A stretch of DNA of 64,000 nucleotides from Enterocola sp045654205 (GTDB taxonomy: Bacteria > Bacteroidota > Bacteroidia > Bacteroidales > Paludibacteraceae): positions 84,231 to 148,230 of the forward strand of contig JAZOMZ010000001.1 in assembly GCA_045654205.1 (NCBI GenBank). Reading direction: 5' to 3'. The translations under genes were made by a program, and so were the position numbers. Below, piece by piece: positions 52,115 through 61,257 of the stretch (the first letter of the stretch is position 1; each line of letters opens with the position of its first letter). Below the pieces are notes generated by a model. That model worked only from the letters and a program-made list of their open reading frames with translations, searched no databases and was not told the DNA's origin.

Positions 52115-53137
52115 TTATTTTTTAGTGCCAAGTTTTTCTTGCCAGCGCCATGCAGAAAGTAGAGTTTCTTCTACTGTTTTTTCTGCCTTCCATCCAAGTT
52201 CTGTATTTGCCCAAGTAGGGTCTGCCCATACTTTTTCAATATCGCCAGCTCTGCGGCCAACAATTTTATAATTAAGTTTTACTCCAGTAACTTTTTGGAA
52301 TACGTCTATGATTTCTAGTACAGAAAGCCCTCTACCAGTACCAATATTGAATACTTCAACTTGTTTTTTGTTTAGGTTTTCTGCAAGTCGTTTCACTGCC
52401 ACCACGTGAGCTTTGGCAAGGTCGGTCACGTTGATATAGTCTCGAATGCAAGAACCATCTGGTGTGTCGTAGTCGTCGCCATAAACACTTAGACATTCTC
52501 TAATGCCTGCGGCAGTTTGAGTAACGTATGGAATAAGGTTTTGTGGCACACCAATAGGTAGTTCGCCAATTTCTGCACTCTCGTGAGCGCCAATTGGGTT
52601 GAAGTAGCGAAGTAGAATAGCAGAAATGTTTTTGTCTGCGTTTACTGTATCTGTAATAATTTCTTCGCAGATTTGTTTAGTGTTGCCGTATGGTGAAAGT
52701 GCTGTTTGGATAGGAGCATTTTCTGTAACAGGAAGTATTTCTGGCTGACCATAAACTGTACATGAAGAAGAGAAAACAATGTTTTTGATTTCGTGTTTCT
52801 TCATTAGTTCAAGTAGGTTTAGCAGAGAAACTAGGTTGTTTCTATAGTATAAAAGTGGTTTTTCTACAGATTCGCCCACAGCTTTGCTTGCCGCAAAGTG
52901 AATAATAGAGTCGATGCCTTTGTTCTCTTCCATTAATTTATCTAGAGCATCTTTGTCTCTACAATCAATTTCGTAGAACTTAGGTCTAACGCCACAGATT
53001 TTTTCTATACCGTCTAGCACTCCAATGTTAGAGTTTGAAAGATTGTCTACTATTATAGGTTCGCAACCTGCATTTATAAGTTCCACCACAGTGTGAGAAC
53101 CAATAAAACCAGTACCTCCAGTTACTAAAATTTTCAT
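52115..53137 (-). CDS. galE: UDP-glucose 4-epimerase
   Basis: 340 aa. N-terminal NAD-binding VTGGTGFIGSH, SSSCTVYG with the catalytic Ser, and YGNTKQICEE (Tyr/Lys). Interconverts UDP-glucose and UDP-galactose. Operon of ruvX-def-galE-nadE. Confidence 0.94.
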   Translation of the reverse strand: MKILVTGGTGFIGSHTVVELINAGCEPIIVDNLSNSNIGVLDGIEKICGVRPKFYEIDCRDKDALDKLMEENKGIDSIIHFAASKAVGESVEKPLLYYRNNLVSLLNLLELMKKHEIKNIVFSSSCTVYGQPEILPVTENAPIQTALSPYGNTKQICEEIITDTVNADKNISAILLRYFNPIGAHESAEIGELPIGVPQNLIPYVTQTAAGIRECLSVYGDDYDTPDGSCIRDYINVTDLAKAHVVAVKRLAENLNKKQVEVFNIGTGRGLSVLEIIDVFQKVTGVKLNYKIVGRRAGDIEKVWADPTWANTELGWKAEKTVEETLLSAWRWQEKLGTKK

Positions 53138-53150
53138 ATTGTTTGATTTG

Positions 53151-53699
53151 TTAGTTTTTTACTTTATAATGTGTTCTCACTTTACCTTTGGCAAGCGATG
53201 AAAGTTTTGATGATATCATTTGTCTGCGGATGGTTGAAATTCTATCTACAAACACGTGACCCATCAAGTGATCATACTCGTGTTGAATGGCACGAGCTTC
53301 AAAACCAGAGTAAGTTTCAGTTTTTTCTACCCAATTTTCGTCAAAATAATGGATAGTTACAGAAAGTGAACGAGGTACTCTCTCAGAAATGCCAGGGATA
53401 CTCAAGCAACCTTCTTCTTTAGTTTCTTTTTCTTCGCTAAAAAATGTAATTTCAGGATTGATAAACACCTTTTTAAAGTTTGCCCATGCTGGATTTTCAT
53501 CTTTTAAAAGACTTAAATCTACAATAAACAATTTGATAGGAAGACCTATTTGTGGTGCAGCAAGGCCCACTCCTTCTGCTCTATCTAGAGTTTTGTACAT
53601 ATCCTCAATAAGAGTTGGAAGCTCTGGGTAGTCCTTTGTGATAGGTTCTGCTTGTTTTTTTAGTACTGCGTTTCCGTAAATAACTATTGGGTAAATCAT
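53151..53699 (-). CDS. def: Peptide deformylase
   Basis: 182 aa. Motifs GVGLAAPQIG, EGCLSIPG and QHEYDHLMG place metal Cys and two His. Removes N-formyl groups from nascent proteins. Overlaps ruvX by 4 bases. Confidence 0.95.
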   Translation of the reverse strand: MIYPIVIYGNAVLKKQAEPITKDYPELPTLIEDMYKTLDRAEGVGLAAPQIGLPIKLFIVDLSLLKDENPAWANFKKVFINPEITFFSEEKETKEEGCLSIPGISERVPRSLSVTIHYFDENWVEKTETYSGFEARAIQHEYDHLMGHVFVDRISTIRRQMISSKLSSLAKGKVRTHYKVKN

Positions 53700-54118
53700 A
53701 AACTGTATTTTTTGAATTCTAAGTAATCTTGTAAAATAATGGTAGCGCTTATTTCATCTACCAATGCTTTATTTTGTCTGTCTTTTTTCTTTAAACCTCC
53801 ATCAAGCATGGCTCTGTGTGCCAAAACGGATGTAAATCTCTCGTCGGAAAATTCAATAGGCATATTAGGTAGTTTTTTCTTCAAAGTATTCACAAAAGGA
53901 GTAATATACTTCATCGATTCAGAAGGTTGATTATTCATTTGTTTAGGAAGTCCAACAATAATTCTTTCCACATCTTCCTTTTTTACATAATCACAAATGA
54001 AATCAACAATAGAAGCAGAAGGGACAGTGGTTAGTCCATTTGCAATAAGTTGTAACGTATCTGTAACAGCCACGCCAACTCTTTTCCTACCATAGTCAAT
54101 TGCCAAAATCCTTGCCAT
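53696..54118 (-). CDS. ruvX: Putative Holliday junction resolvase / pre-16S rRNA nuclease
   Basis: 140 aa. RNase H-fold start LAIDYGRKRVGVAVTD, the central VGLPKQMN, and DERFTSVLAH with the catalytic acid. YqgF/RuvX family; current evidence favours 16S rRNA 5' processing. First gene of the operon. Confidence 0.92.
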   Translation of the reverse strand: MARILAIDYGRKRVGVAVTDTLQLIANGLTTVPSASIVDFICDYVKKEDVERIIVGLPKQMNNQPSESMKYITPFVNTLKKKLPNMPIEFSDERFTSVLAHRAMLDGGLKKKDRQNKALVDEISATIILQDYLEFKKYSL

Positions 54119-54125
54119 AATGGTG

Positions 54126-54156
54126 CAAAGTTAAAGAATTTAACTGTAATTACCAA
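54126..54156 (-). promoter_or_regulatory. Promoter for ruvX operon
   Basis: Minus strand: TTG (54154-54156), 20 bp, TAACTTTG (54126-54133). Confidence 0.6.
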
Positions 54157-54208
54157 TAAGATTGCCAATAATAGTACAAATAATGTCTGTATATTTACAC
54201 TTAAAAAG

Positions 54209-54239
54209 TTTGGTAAATTTAAAGATTTAATTAAATTTG
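54209..54239 (+). promoter_or_regulatory. Consensus promoter for Na/Pi cotransporter gene
   Basis: TTTG (54209-54212), exactly 19 bp, TAAATTTG (54232-54239). This places the start codon at 54300 rather than at the TTG at 54237. Confidence 0.75.
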
Positions 54240-54299
54240 CTTGCGCTAAAAATTTTGGTCTTTAGAGAGAATACAAAATACATTATATTTTTTTATTTT

Positions 54300-56069
54300 A
54301 TGGATTTAGACGCTATTTTAAAAATTCTTACGTTGTTCGGCGCCTTGGGTATGTTCCTTTATGGAATGAACTTAATGAGTGCTGGCCTTCAGAAAGCGGC
54401 AGGCGATAGACTTCGCAATTTTCTTTCTGCCATGACTTCGAGCCCATTCAAAGGAGTTTTAACAGGTCTTGGCATTACCACAGTAATTCAATCTTCAAGT
54501 GCAACTACCGTGATGGTGGTAAGCTTTGTGAATGCAGGATTACTAACACTTGCGCAAGCCATTAGCGTGATTATGGGTGCTAATATTGGTACCACAGTTA
54601 CAGCATGGTTGGTTTCATGGCTAGGATTTAAAGCAGATATTTCTGTTTTGGCAGTGCCTCTTATGGCTGTCGGTTTCATTCTTTCAATGTCTAAAAAAGA
54701 CAATAGAAGAAATATCTCAGAACTTATCGTTGGTTTCTCTCTTCTTTTCTTAGGCCTTTCTTTAATGAAAAACTCAGTGCCTAATCTTTCAGAAACTCCA
54801 GAAGTACTTTCATTTATTCAAGGTTGGCAAGGTTATGGATTTGGTTCTGTGTTGATATTTTTAGTGTTTGGTACACTGCTCACATTGGTTCTACAATCTT
54901 CTAGTGCTACAATGGCCCTTACCCTTATTATGCTTAATATGGGTTGGATTAAGTTTGATATGGCTTGTGCTATGGTGCTTGGTGAAAATATTGGTACTAC
55001 TATTACAGCAAATATCGCAGCAGCGGTAGGTAATACTTCTGCACGTAGATCTGCTCTTGCACATACCGTATTCAACTTGTTTGGTGTGGTTTGGGCACTT
55101 GTTACTTACACATATTTCCTTAAATTGGTAGGTTGGGTTACATCTACTATCTTTGGTCTTCCAAATCCTGCTTCACCAGACTTTGCAGTAAATGTGGAAT
55201 ATGATGCAAAAGGAGTGGTTGTTCAATCAGATGCTCAAACTGCTTCTCTTTACGGTCTTTCAATGCTTCACACATTATTTAATACTATCAATACATTTGT
55301 TCTTATATGGTTTGTGCCAATGATAGAAAAACTTGTGTGCTATGTAATTAAAGGTCGTAAAAATGCCGAAGAAGAAGAACATACACTCAAATACATCAAG
55401 GCTGGTCCTATAGCTACCCCAGAACTTGCTCTTGGTCAATCAATGAATGAAATTATCCACTTCGCTCAAATTTCTAAAAAAGGTCTTGGTTATGCAAAAC
55501 AAGCCATTACAGAAACTGATTTAGAAAAATTTGAAAATCTACGTGCTAAACTAGCGAAGTATGAAGAAATTTCTGACAGAATAGAAATAGAAATAGCTTC
55601 ATTCCTAAACTCAGTTTCATCTGGTGATATTAGTGAAGAAACTTCAAACAAGATAAAAGGAATGTATAAAATAATAGGTGAAATTGAATCACTTGGCGAC
55701 TCTGGCGATTCTATCAGCCGTATTTTATCAAGAAGAAATGCTCACAAAAAATCATTTGACACAGAAACTATTAGCAAATTGCTAGCAATGGTGTCTCATG
55801 TAGATGAAGCATACGATGTAATGATTTCAAATCTTGTAGCTGCAAATGATGGTACATTGCTTTCTATCTCAAATGCATACATAGTAGAAGATAAAATCAA
55901 TGCTTTAAGAAATGATCTTAGAGAAATTGAGATTGACGAAATCGAAAACAATATCAAGAGTTACCAAAATAGCGTTTACTACATCGACATTATAAACGAA
56001 CTAGAAAAAATGGGTGACTATATGATTAATGTTTCGCAAGAGTTAGAGAGAGCCTTCTTAAAGAAGTAA
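54300..56069 (+). CDS. Na/Pi cotransporter family protein with PhoU-like domain
   Basis: 589 aa from the ATG at 54300. Eight or more membrane helices with the two repeated family motifs TTVIQSSSATTVMVV and LVLQSSSATMALTL, and GANIGTTVTA / GENIGTTITA. The soluble C-terminal ~200 residues are PhoU-like helices. Likely imports phosphate, or regulates it, with sodium. Ends in a strong terminator. Confidence 0.9.
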   Translation: MDLDAILKILTLFGALGMFLYGMNLMSAGLQKAAGDRLRNFLSAMTSSPFKGVLTGLGITTVIQSSSATTVMVVSFVNAGLLTLAQAISVIMGANIGTTVTAWLVSWLGFKADISVLAVPLMAVGFILSMSKKDNRRNISELIVGFSLLFLGLSLMKNSVPNLSETPEVLSFIQGWQGYGFGSVLIFLVFGTLLTLVLQSSSATMALTLIMLNMGWIKFDMACAMVLGENIGTTITANIAAAVGNTSARRSALAHTVFNLFGVVWALVTYTYFLKLVGWVTSTIFGLPNPASPDFAVNVEYDAKGVVVQSDAQTASLYGLSMLHTLFNTINTFVLIWFVPMIEKLVCYVIKGRKNAEEEEHTLKYIKAGPIATPELALGQSMNEIIHFAQISKKGLGYAKQAITETDLEKFENLRAKLAKYEEISDRIEIEIASFLNSVSSGDISEETSNKIKGMYKIIGEIESLGDSGDSISRILSRRNAHKKSFDTETISKLLAMVSHVDEAYDVMISNLVAANDGTLLSISNAYIVEDKINALRNDLREIEIDEIENNIKSYQNSVYYIDIINELEKMGDYMINVSQELERAFLKK

Positions 56070-56089
56070 TCGAGCTGAATTAAAGACAA

Positions 56090-56127
56090 AGAAGAGGGCG
56101 ACTAAAATTTTGGTTGCCCTCTTTTAT
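56090..56127 (+). terminator. Terminator of Na/Pi cotransporter gene
   Basis: AAGAGGGC (56092-56099) and GCCCTCTT (56116-56123), followed by TTA. A second hairpin AGGAG(TTGAA)/(TTCAG)CTCCT at about 56128-56155 faces the coaE side. Confidence 0.85.
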
Positions 56128-56155
56128 AGGAGTTGAACTTTTTATTCAGCTCCTT

Positions 56156-56740
56156 TTAGTATAGTTTTTTGATGATTTCGAAGATTTGCTTATTGACATT
56201 GTTGTCTGGATTATTGTGAAGAACAAAATCTGCTTTTAGACGTTTGTCATTGTCAGAAGATTGATTTTTGATTCTTTCTTCTATTGCGGCGCGGTCTGCA
56301 CCATCTCTTTTCATACTTCTTTCTATGCGTACATCCTCGTCGGCATACACCATAATTACCTTGTCTACCAAAGAATCAAAACCGCTCTCATATAGGATAG
56401 CACTTTCTATAAAGACTATTCTTTCGCCTTGAGTTTCTTTTTTTGTACACCAAGAAGCGAAATCTTTAGCCACAGTAGGGTGCATGATTTCTTCCACTTG
56501 TTTTTTTGCAGTAGGGTCGCTAAATATTATTTGAGCTAGGAATTGTCTGTTCAGACCTTGTTCTGTGTAGCATTCTTCGGAGAAGAGCTCAATGAGTTTT
56601 GCACGAACATCTGCATTCTCGTTTTGAATTCTCTTGCTTTCTGTATCGGAATAATATACAGGAAAATTCATAAGTTCTAGTAGTTTGCAGATATAAGTTT
56701 TACCAGAACCAATACCGCCAGTTACGCCAACTTTTATCAT
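56156..56740 (-). CDS. coaE: Dephospho-CoA kinase
   Basis: 194 aa. Walker A GVTGGIGSGKTYI at the N-terminus and family segments MHPTVAKDF and FIESAILYESG. Last step of CoA synthesis. Overlaps the YbbR-like gene by 4 bases; the operon nusB-yajC-YbbR-coaE is conserved in Bacteroidales. Confidence 0.93.
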   Translation of the reverse strand: MIKVGVTGGIGSGKTYICKLLELMNFPVYYSDTESKRIQNENADVRAKLIELFSEECYTEQGLNRQFLAQIIFSDPTAKKQVEEIMHPTVAKDFASWCTKKETQGERIVFIESAILYESGFDSLVDKVIMVYADEDVRIERSMKRDGADRAAIEERIKNQSSDNDKRLKADFVLHNNPDNNVNKQIFEIIKKLY

Positions 56741-57738
56741 TTAGGTTCTACAAATTCAATTAACCATTTAACCTTATTATCTTTTAAATAAGGATTTTTG
56801 ATATATATTGGGTAAGACTCCAATGTGACAGTTTCATTATTAGAATCGCTCTTTCTTAATACTTCGTAGTCTAGAGAAAGTATAAAGTCTGAAGGTCTTA
56901 TTTCTTTGTATTTGCTAAGTCCAACTAGGAAACTTACATTTAGTTTTTCTGGAATTGTTTTAACAGAAATATTTTGAGGTAGATTTTTAATTGTAATAGA
57001 CAAATCAATATCGCTTTCTGTATAAAATTCTATAGGAGCAGTAACGTTTATTTTGCTAGGATTTGCTTTGCAATGCTCGGGTATATCTAGTAATAATACG
57101 GTGTTAAGAGTGTCTTTTAGTTTTTCAGATGTGTATTCTTGAGTGTATACACAAGTTAGAGTGTCTAAAATCTCTTTGTAACCATATAATGTAATTGAGT
57201 CTGGAGAGGTGGTGATATTATCACAAAGGAAATATTGTTTTTGTAAATTAAGGTTGATACGTGTCTCTACCTTAACTTTTTTAGAGTCTAAAAGTTTTTT
57301 TTCTATAACTATTTCTTCTGGGTAATAATCAATAATTATAGAACTCTGGTCTATTTGTTTTTTTATAAATTTTTCAAATAGAGTAGCGGTAGGGATTGAC
57401 CATGTATTATTGCTAGAATATACAGAGTAGTCATTGAAATTGATAATGACAGGGTCAAAATTTGTGTATTGATAGACAAGTGTAGTAGTACCTTTGTCTT
57501 TTAATTTTACGCTAAAAGAATTAGGTAGTTCTGTGGTGAATTCCAATTCTGGTGGAACATTAACGTACTCAATAGGGAAGTTTACGTTAAGTTCGTATGT
57601 TTTGTTAAGGGTGTTGGTAAACCAGAAAATAGCGGAACAGATAAGAAAAAACAAAAAAATGAGAGCATCCCTTGAAATAAGGAACGCTTTCATTTTTTTT
57701 ATCAATCTAGTGATTTTATTTCTTTCTGTGCTGTGCAT
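56737..57738 (-). CDS. YbbR-like domain protein
   Basis: 333 aa. A basic cytoplasmic N-terminus, one membrane helix (about 25-44, LIFLFFLICSAIFWF), then repeated Ig-like YbbR segments with hydrophobic strands. CdaR-type anchor family; partners unknown here. Between yajC (1 base) and coaE (overlap). Confidence 0.8.
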   Translation of the reverse strand: MHSTERNKITRLIKKMKAFLISRDALIFLFFLICSAIFWFTNTLNKTYELNVNFPIEYVNVPPELEFTTELPNSFSVKLKDKGTTTLVYQYTNFDPVIINFNDYSVYSSNNTWSIPTATLFEKFIKKQIDQSSIIIDYYPEEIVIEKKLLDSKKVKVETRINLNLQKQYFLCDNITTSPDSITLYGYKEILDTLTCVYTQEYTSEKLKDTLNTVLLLDIPEHCKANPSKINVTAPIEFYTESDIDLSITIKNLPQNISVKTIPEKLNVSFLVGLSKYKEIRPSDFILSLDYEVLRKSDSNNETVTLESYPIYIKNPYLKDNKVKWLIEFVEPK

Positions 57739-57739
57739 A

Positions 57740-58078
57740 TTATGCTTTGTTAGCGTTTGCGTTAGCTTCAGCGTTTGAATCTACTGCATTTGCGTAAACA
57801 GAGTTTTTGTCTATAGTAATGCGTACATTGTCTGCGATTTCAAGAATAACAGTAGTTTCTTTTACATCTTTTACTTTACCATAGATGCCGCCAGCTGTGA
57901 TAACTTTATCACCGTTTTTAATGCTATCACGGAATTTTTTAATCTCTTTTTGGCGTTTTTGTTGTGGACGAATCATAAAGAAATAGACTACCACAAACAT
58001 TAAAACAATCATAATAATTGAGCTCCAACCAGAACCAGTGTTTGCAGGAGCTGCTGCTTCTAATAAAATGTAATTCAT
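57740..58078 (-). CDS. yajC: Preprotein translocase accessory subunit YajC
   Basis: 112 aa. A single helix (IIMIVLMFVVVYFFMI) followed by RPQQKRQKE and the domain starting KNGDKVITAGGIYG. Accessory subunit of SecDF/YajC. Follows nusB. Confidence 0.93.
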   Translation of the reverse strand: MNYILLEAAAPANTGSGWSSIIMIVLMFVVVYFFMIRPQQKRQKEIKKFRDSIKNGDKVITAGGIYGKVKDVKETTVILEIADNVRITIDKNSVYANAVDSNAEANANANKA

Positions 58079-58121
58079 ATATTCAGTATTTAGTTGTTTG
58101 GTCGTTTATTTACTCGTTGCT

Positions 58122-59060
58122 TTATTTAACAAACATTCCTACTTTAAGTATAGAACTGTCTTCTTTGTATTTGTTTACTACGCGGTCTAGGATACCATTG
58201 ATAAATAAGCTACTCTTTTCTGAACTATAGTATTTACTTATTTCGATAAACTCATTAAGTGTAACATTTACTGGAATAGTAGGGCAGAAGTTGATTTCTG
58301 CTATAGCAGCTTGCATGATAGACATATCCATTACTGCGATACGGTCTTTTTCCCAATTTTGAGAGAAAGATTTAACAAGTTCTTTGTATTCTTCGCCGTT
58401 TTCGATAGCTTTAGAAAGTACTAGCATTGCATAGTCTTCGTCGTCCGCATCTCTATATTTAGGAAGAACTTCGATATCTGTGCTACCTTCTTCTAGTTTC
58501 TTAATAGTTTTTTCAACGAAGCTAGATACAATTTCAACATCGTCATTCCAATATATATCCATGCTTTCTAGGCGTTCTTCAAATGGTTTGTATGTGAAAA
58601 TGACTTTTTTGAATATTTGTCTCCAAATCATCTTGTCGTCTGCAAATGTATTTTCTCTTGCAGACATATAGGTTTTATAATATTCAGATGCACAGATGGC
58701 TTCAAATAATCCTTTGATAAGGTCGTTATATTCTTCCCAAGAAATTCCATTAGCTTTGGCAAATTCTTTGTGCTCTGCGTTGTTTGCCACAGCAAGAGCT
58801 ACTTTATTTAGTATAAAGCGTCTGTTTGGATTTAAATCTTCTTCTAGAGGATAACGTTTATTTAGACCAAATTCAATGCGTTTCTCTGCAAAATCTCTAA
58901 GGTCAATAATTAACTGAAGAAGCCAGTGATAAAGTTCGTAGGTTTTGTCAAGACTCTCAGACAACTCTCTTTTGTAATCTGCAATGCTCTTTCCCTCGTT
59001 TAACTGGTGTGAGTAAAGGAGTTGAATAATTTTAATACGGATTAAGACTCTGTTTATCAT
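58122..59060 (-). CDS. nusB: Transcription antitermination factor NusB
   Basis: 312 aa, twice the length of E. coli NusB but normal for Bacteroidetes. N-terminus RVLIRIKIIQLLYSHQLNEGKS; the C-terminal NusB domain has AIAEINFCPTIPVNVTLNEFIEI and SSLFINGILD. Binds boxA with NusE in rRNA antitermination. First gene of the operon with TAACTTTG upstream. Confidence 0.92.
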   Translation of the reverse strand: MINRVLIRIKIIQLLYSHQLNEGKSIADYKRELSESLDKTYELYHWLLQLIIDLRDFAEKRIEFGLNKRYPLEEDLNPNRRFILNKVALAVANNAEHKEFAKANGISWEEYNDLIKGLFEAICASEYYKTYMSARENTFADDKMIWRQIFKKVIFTYKPFEERLESMDIYWNDDVEIVSSFVEKTIKKLEEGSTDIEVLPKYRDADDEDYAMLVLSKAIENGEEYKELVKSFSQNWEKDRIAVMDMSIMQAAIAEINFCPTIPVNVTLNEFIEISKYYSSEKSSLFINGILDRVVNKYKEDSSILKVGMFVK

Positions 59061-59088
59061 CGTTATGATATTTATGTGTACAATAGTG

Positions 59089-59096
59089 CAAAGTTA
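59089..59096 (-). promoter_or_regulatory. -7 box for nusB operon
   Basis: Minus-strand TAACTTTG, exact TAnnTTTG, 29 bases before the ATG at 59060. Confidence 0.5.
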
Positions 59097-59156
59097 AGAT
59101 TTTATTTATTAAGAAAAAAGATGTTAGATAAAAAAGATTAAATTTTTTGTAATTAT

Positions 59157-59187
59157 TTTGTAAATAGAAAGAAAAAATGCATATTTG
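59157..59187 (+). promoter_or_regulatory. Promoter for DUF3276 gene
   Basis: TTTG (59157-59160), 19 bp, CATATTTG (59180-59187, one mismatch to TAnnTTTG). The ATG at 59177 overlaps it, so 59216 is taken as the start. Confidence 0.6.
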
Positions 59188-59215
59188 TAACCGAATTGTA
59201 AAAATAAAAAATAAG

Positions 59216-59584
59216 ATGTTAAACTTTTTTGGAAGACTGCAAGAGAGAACTTTTAAAACCTCTGCACCCGAGGTTAAAGAAGAGCGCAGTGAACAACGTG
59301 TTGAGCGCGAAGATAAAGAAATAGTGTTTTCTAAATCTATCAAGGCGGGAAAACGTATGTATTACTTAGATGTAAAGAAAGATAGAAGAAATGACTTATT
59401 CCTTTCTATTACAGAAAGTAAACGTAAATCGGTGACAGAAGACGGACAATTCATTTTTGAGAAACATAAAATATTCTTATACAAAGAAGATTTTGATAAA
59501 TTCGAATCTGCTTTTAAAGAAGCTTTAGATTTTATGCGTGCTCAATTAAATGAACAACCTTCTGAGGAGAAAGATTCTGAATAA
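59216..59584 (+). CDS. DUF3276 (PUR family) nucleic-acid-binding protein
   Basis: 122 aa from the ATG at 59216. Acidic linker, then KEIVFSKSIKAGKRMYYLDVKKDRRNDLFLSITESKR and HKIFLYKEDFDKFESAFKEAL, the PUR-alpha-like fold. Binds single-stranded nucleic acid in Bacteroidetes and spirochaetes. Monocistronic, strong terminator. Confidence 0.87.
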   Translation: MLNFFGRLQERTFKTSAPEVKEERSEQRVEREDKEIVFSKSIKAGKRMYYLDVKKDRRNDLFLSITESKRKSVTEDGQFIFEKHKIFLYKEDFDKFESAFKEALDFMRAQLNEQPSEEKDSE

Positions 59585-59605
59585 GAAATTATCCTAAGGA
59601 AAATA

Positions 59606-59633
59606 AAAAAGCGAAGAGAAATCTTCGCTTTTT
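59606..59633. terminator. Bidirectional terminator
   Basis: AAAAAGCGAAGA, loop GAAA, TCTTCGCTTTTT. Shared by the DUF3276 gene (+) and the ferredoxin gene (-). Confidence 0.9.
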
Positions 59634-59653
59634 ATTTTGTTCTAATGTTGAAC

Positions 59654-59821
59654 TTAAGCTGGGTTGATTGCTCCTGTTGGGCAAGCTTCTGCGCAAGTTC
59701 CACAATCTGTGCAAATGTCTGGGTTGATAGAATAGATATCGCCTTCGCTGATAGCTTCTACTGGACATTCGCCGATGCAAGTGCCACATGCAATGCAATC
59801 GTCTGAAATAACGTGTGCCAT
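59654..59821 (-). CDS. 2[4Fe-4S] ferredoxin
   Basis: 55 aa: MAHVISDDCIACGTC, then CPVEAI, later DICTDCGTC and CPTGAI, ending NPA. Two CxxCxxCxxxCP motifs bind two [4Fe-4S] clusters, the clostridial-type anaerobic electron carrier. Length is exact for the family. A -7 box TATCTTTG lies 34 bases upstream. Confidence 0.93.
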   Translation of the reverse strand: MAHVISDDCIACGTCIGECPVEAISEGDIYSINPDICTDCGTCAEACPTGAINPA

Positions 59822-59854
59822 AATATGTAATTTAGTTAATTAATAAATTTAATG

Positions 59855-59862
59855 CAAAGATA
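59855..59862 (-). promoter_or_regulatory. -7 box for ferredoxin gene
   Basis: Minus-strand TATCTTTG. The expected -33 position (about 59882) falls inside a heptamer array, with no TTTG visible. Confidence 0.5.
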
Positions 59863-59868
59863 GTAATT

Positions 59869-59896
59869 AATTAGGAATTAGGAATTAGGAATGAGG
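59869..59896. repeat. Heptamer array AATTAGG x3 + AATGAGG
   Basis: Three perfect AATTAGG and one AATGAGG, followed by AATT. It is the reverse complement of the array at 11741. Lies between the divergent promoters of ferredoxin and purA. Confidence 0.8.
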
Positions 59897-59913
59897 AATT
59901 TTTTGAGTGGTAA

Positions 59914-59945
59914 TTGAAATAATTGGGATTTTTTTTGTAATTTTG
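59914..59945 (+). promoter_or_regulatory. Promoter for purA
   Basis: TTG (59914-59916), 21 bp, TAATTTTG (59938-59945); ATG at 59985. Confidence 0.6.
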
Positions 59946-59984
59946 AAACCGTTTTGATAGAAATTAAACAAAAACTATAATAAA

Positions 59985-61253
59985 ATGACAAAAGCAGACG
60001 TATTACTCGGCCTACAATGGGGTGACGAGGGTAAAGGAAAAGTAATCGACGTGTTAACTCCAAATTACGACGTTATTACACGTTTCCAAGGTGGACCAAA
60101 CGCAGGTCACACATTAGAATTTAATGGTGAAAAATATGTGTTACGTTCTATTCCTTCTGGTATTTTCCAAGGAGATAAAATTAATGTTATCTCAAATGGT
60201 GTGGTTTTAGATCCAGCTTTATTCAAAGCAGAAGCAGAAGCGCTAGCAAAATCTGGTCACGATTTAACAAAAAAACTATACATTTCAAAGAAAGCACACC
60301 TTATTATGCCTACTCACCGTATGCTAGATGCTGCAAACGAAGCTGCAAAAGGTGATGCAAAAGTAGGTACAACTGGTAAAGGTATCGGTCCTACATATAC
60401 CGACAAAGTTGGTCGTTATGGTCTACGTGTTGGTGATATTCTATTAGATTTTGACAAAAAATATGCAGTGGCAAAAGCTCGTCACGAAGCTATTCTTAAA
60501 TCAATGAATTTTGCTTACGATATCGAAGAGGCAGAAAAACTTTGGCTTGAAGGTGTGGAATATCTTAAAAACTTCACATTAATAGATAGTGAACACTACT
60601 TAAACGATATTCTTGCACAAGATAAAACAATTCTTTGTGAAGGTGCTCAAGGTACAATGCTTGATATCGACTTTGGTTCATATCCATTTGTGACATCTTC
60701 AAACACAATTTGTGCTGGAGCTTGTACTGGCATGGGAATTGCACCTAATAAAATAGGCGACGTTTATGGTATCTTCAAAGCATACTGTACACGTGTAGGT
60801 GCTGGCCCGTTCCCAAGTGAATTGTTTGACGAAGTTGGCGAAACACTTTGCGAAAAAGGCTACGAATTTGGTTCGGTTACAGGACGTAAACGTCGTTGTG
60901 GTTGGATAGACCTTGTTGCTCTTAAATATTCTGTAATGATAAACGGTGTTACCAAGCTTATTATGATGAAAAGCGACGTGTTAGACGATTTCGATACCAT
61001 CAAAGCTTGTGTTGGTTACAAAATAAATGGTGAAGAAATTGATTACTTCCCATACGAAATCAACGATAGCATCGAACCTATCTACAAAGAACTTCCAGGT
61101 TGGAAAACAGATATGACAAAAATGAAATCTGAAGACGAATTCCCAGAAGCATTCAATGCATATCTAGACTTCCTAGAAGACGAACTAGAAGTTCCTATTA
61201 AGATTGTTTCTGTTGGACCAGATAGGGAACAAACAATAGTACGCTATATCTAA
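59985..61253 (+). CDS. purA: Adenylosuccinate synthetase
   Basis: 422 aa. GTP/IMP motifs GLQWGDEGKGK, GPNAGHTLEF, GIGPTYTDK and TGRKRRCGW. Forms adenylosuccinate from IMP, aspartate and GTP. Frequent C-ending codons in the second half suggest high expression. Confidence 0.95.
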   Translation: MTKADVLLGLQWGDEGKGKVIDVLTPNYDVITRFQGGPNAGHTLEFNGEKYVLRSIPSGIFQGDKINVISNGVVLDPALFKAEAEALAKSGHDLTKKLYISKKAHLIMPTHRMLDAANEAAKGDAKVGTTGKGIGPTYTDKVGRYGLRVGDILLDFDKKYAVAKARHEAILKSMNFAYDIEEAEKLWLEGVEYLKNFTLIDSEHYLNDILAQDKTILCEGAQGTMLDIDFGSYPFVTSSNTICAGACTGMGIAPNKIGDVYGIFKAYCTRVGAGPFPSELFDEVGETLCEKGYEFGSVTGRKRRCGWIDLVALKYSVMINGVTKLIMMKSDVLDDFDTIKACVGYKINGEEIDYFPYEINDSIEPIYKELPGWKTDMTKMKSEDEFPEAFNAYLDFLEDELEVPIKIVSVGPDREQTIVRYI

Positions 61254-61257
61254 CGAC

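Noticed and set aside
59589..59798. Arg/His-rich minus-strand frame over the ferredoxin
   Set aside because: Out-of-frame shadow of the Cys-rich ferredoxin gene and crosses its terminator.
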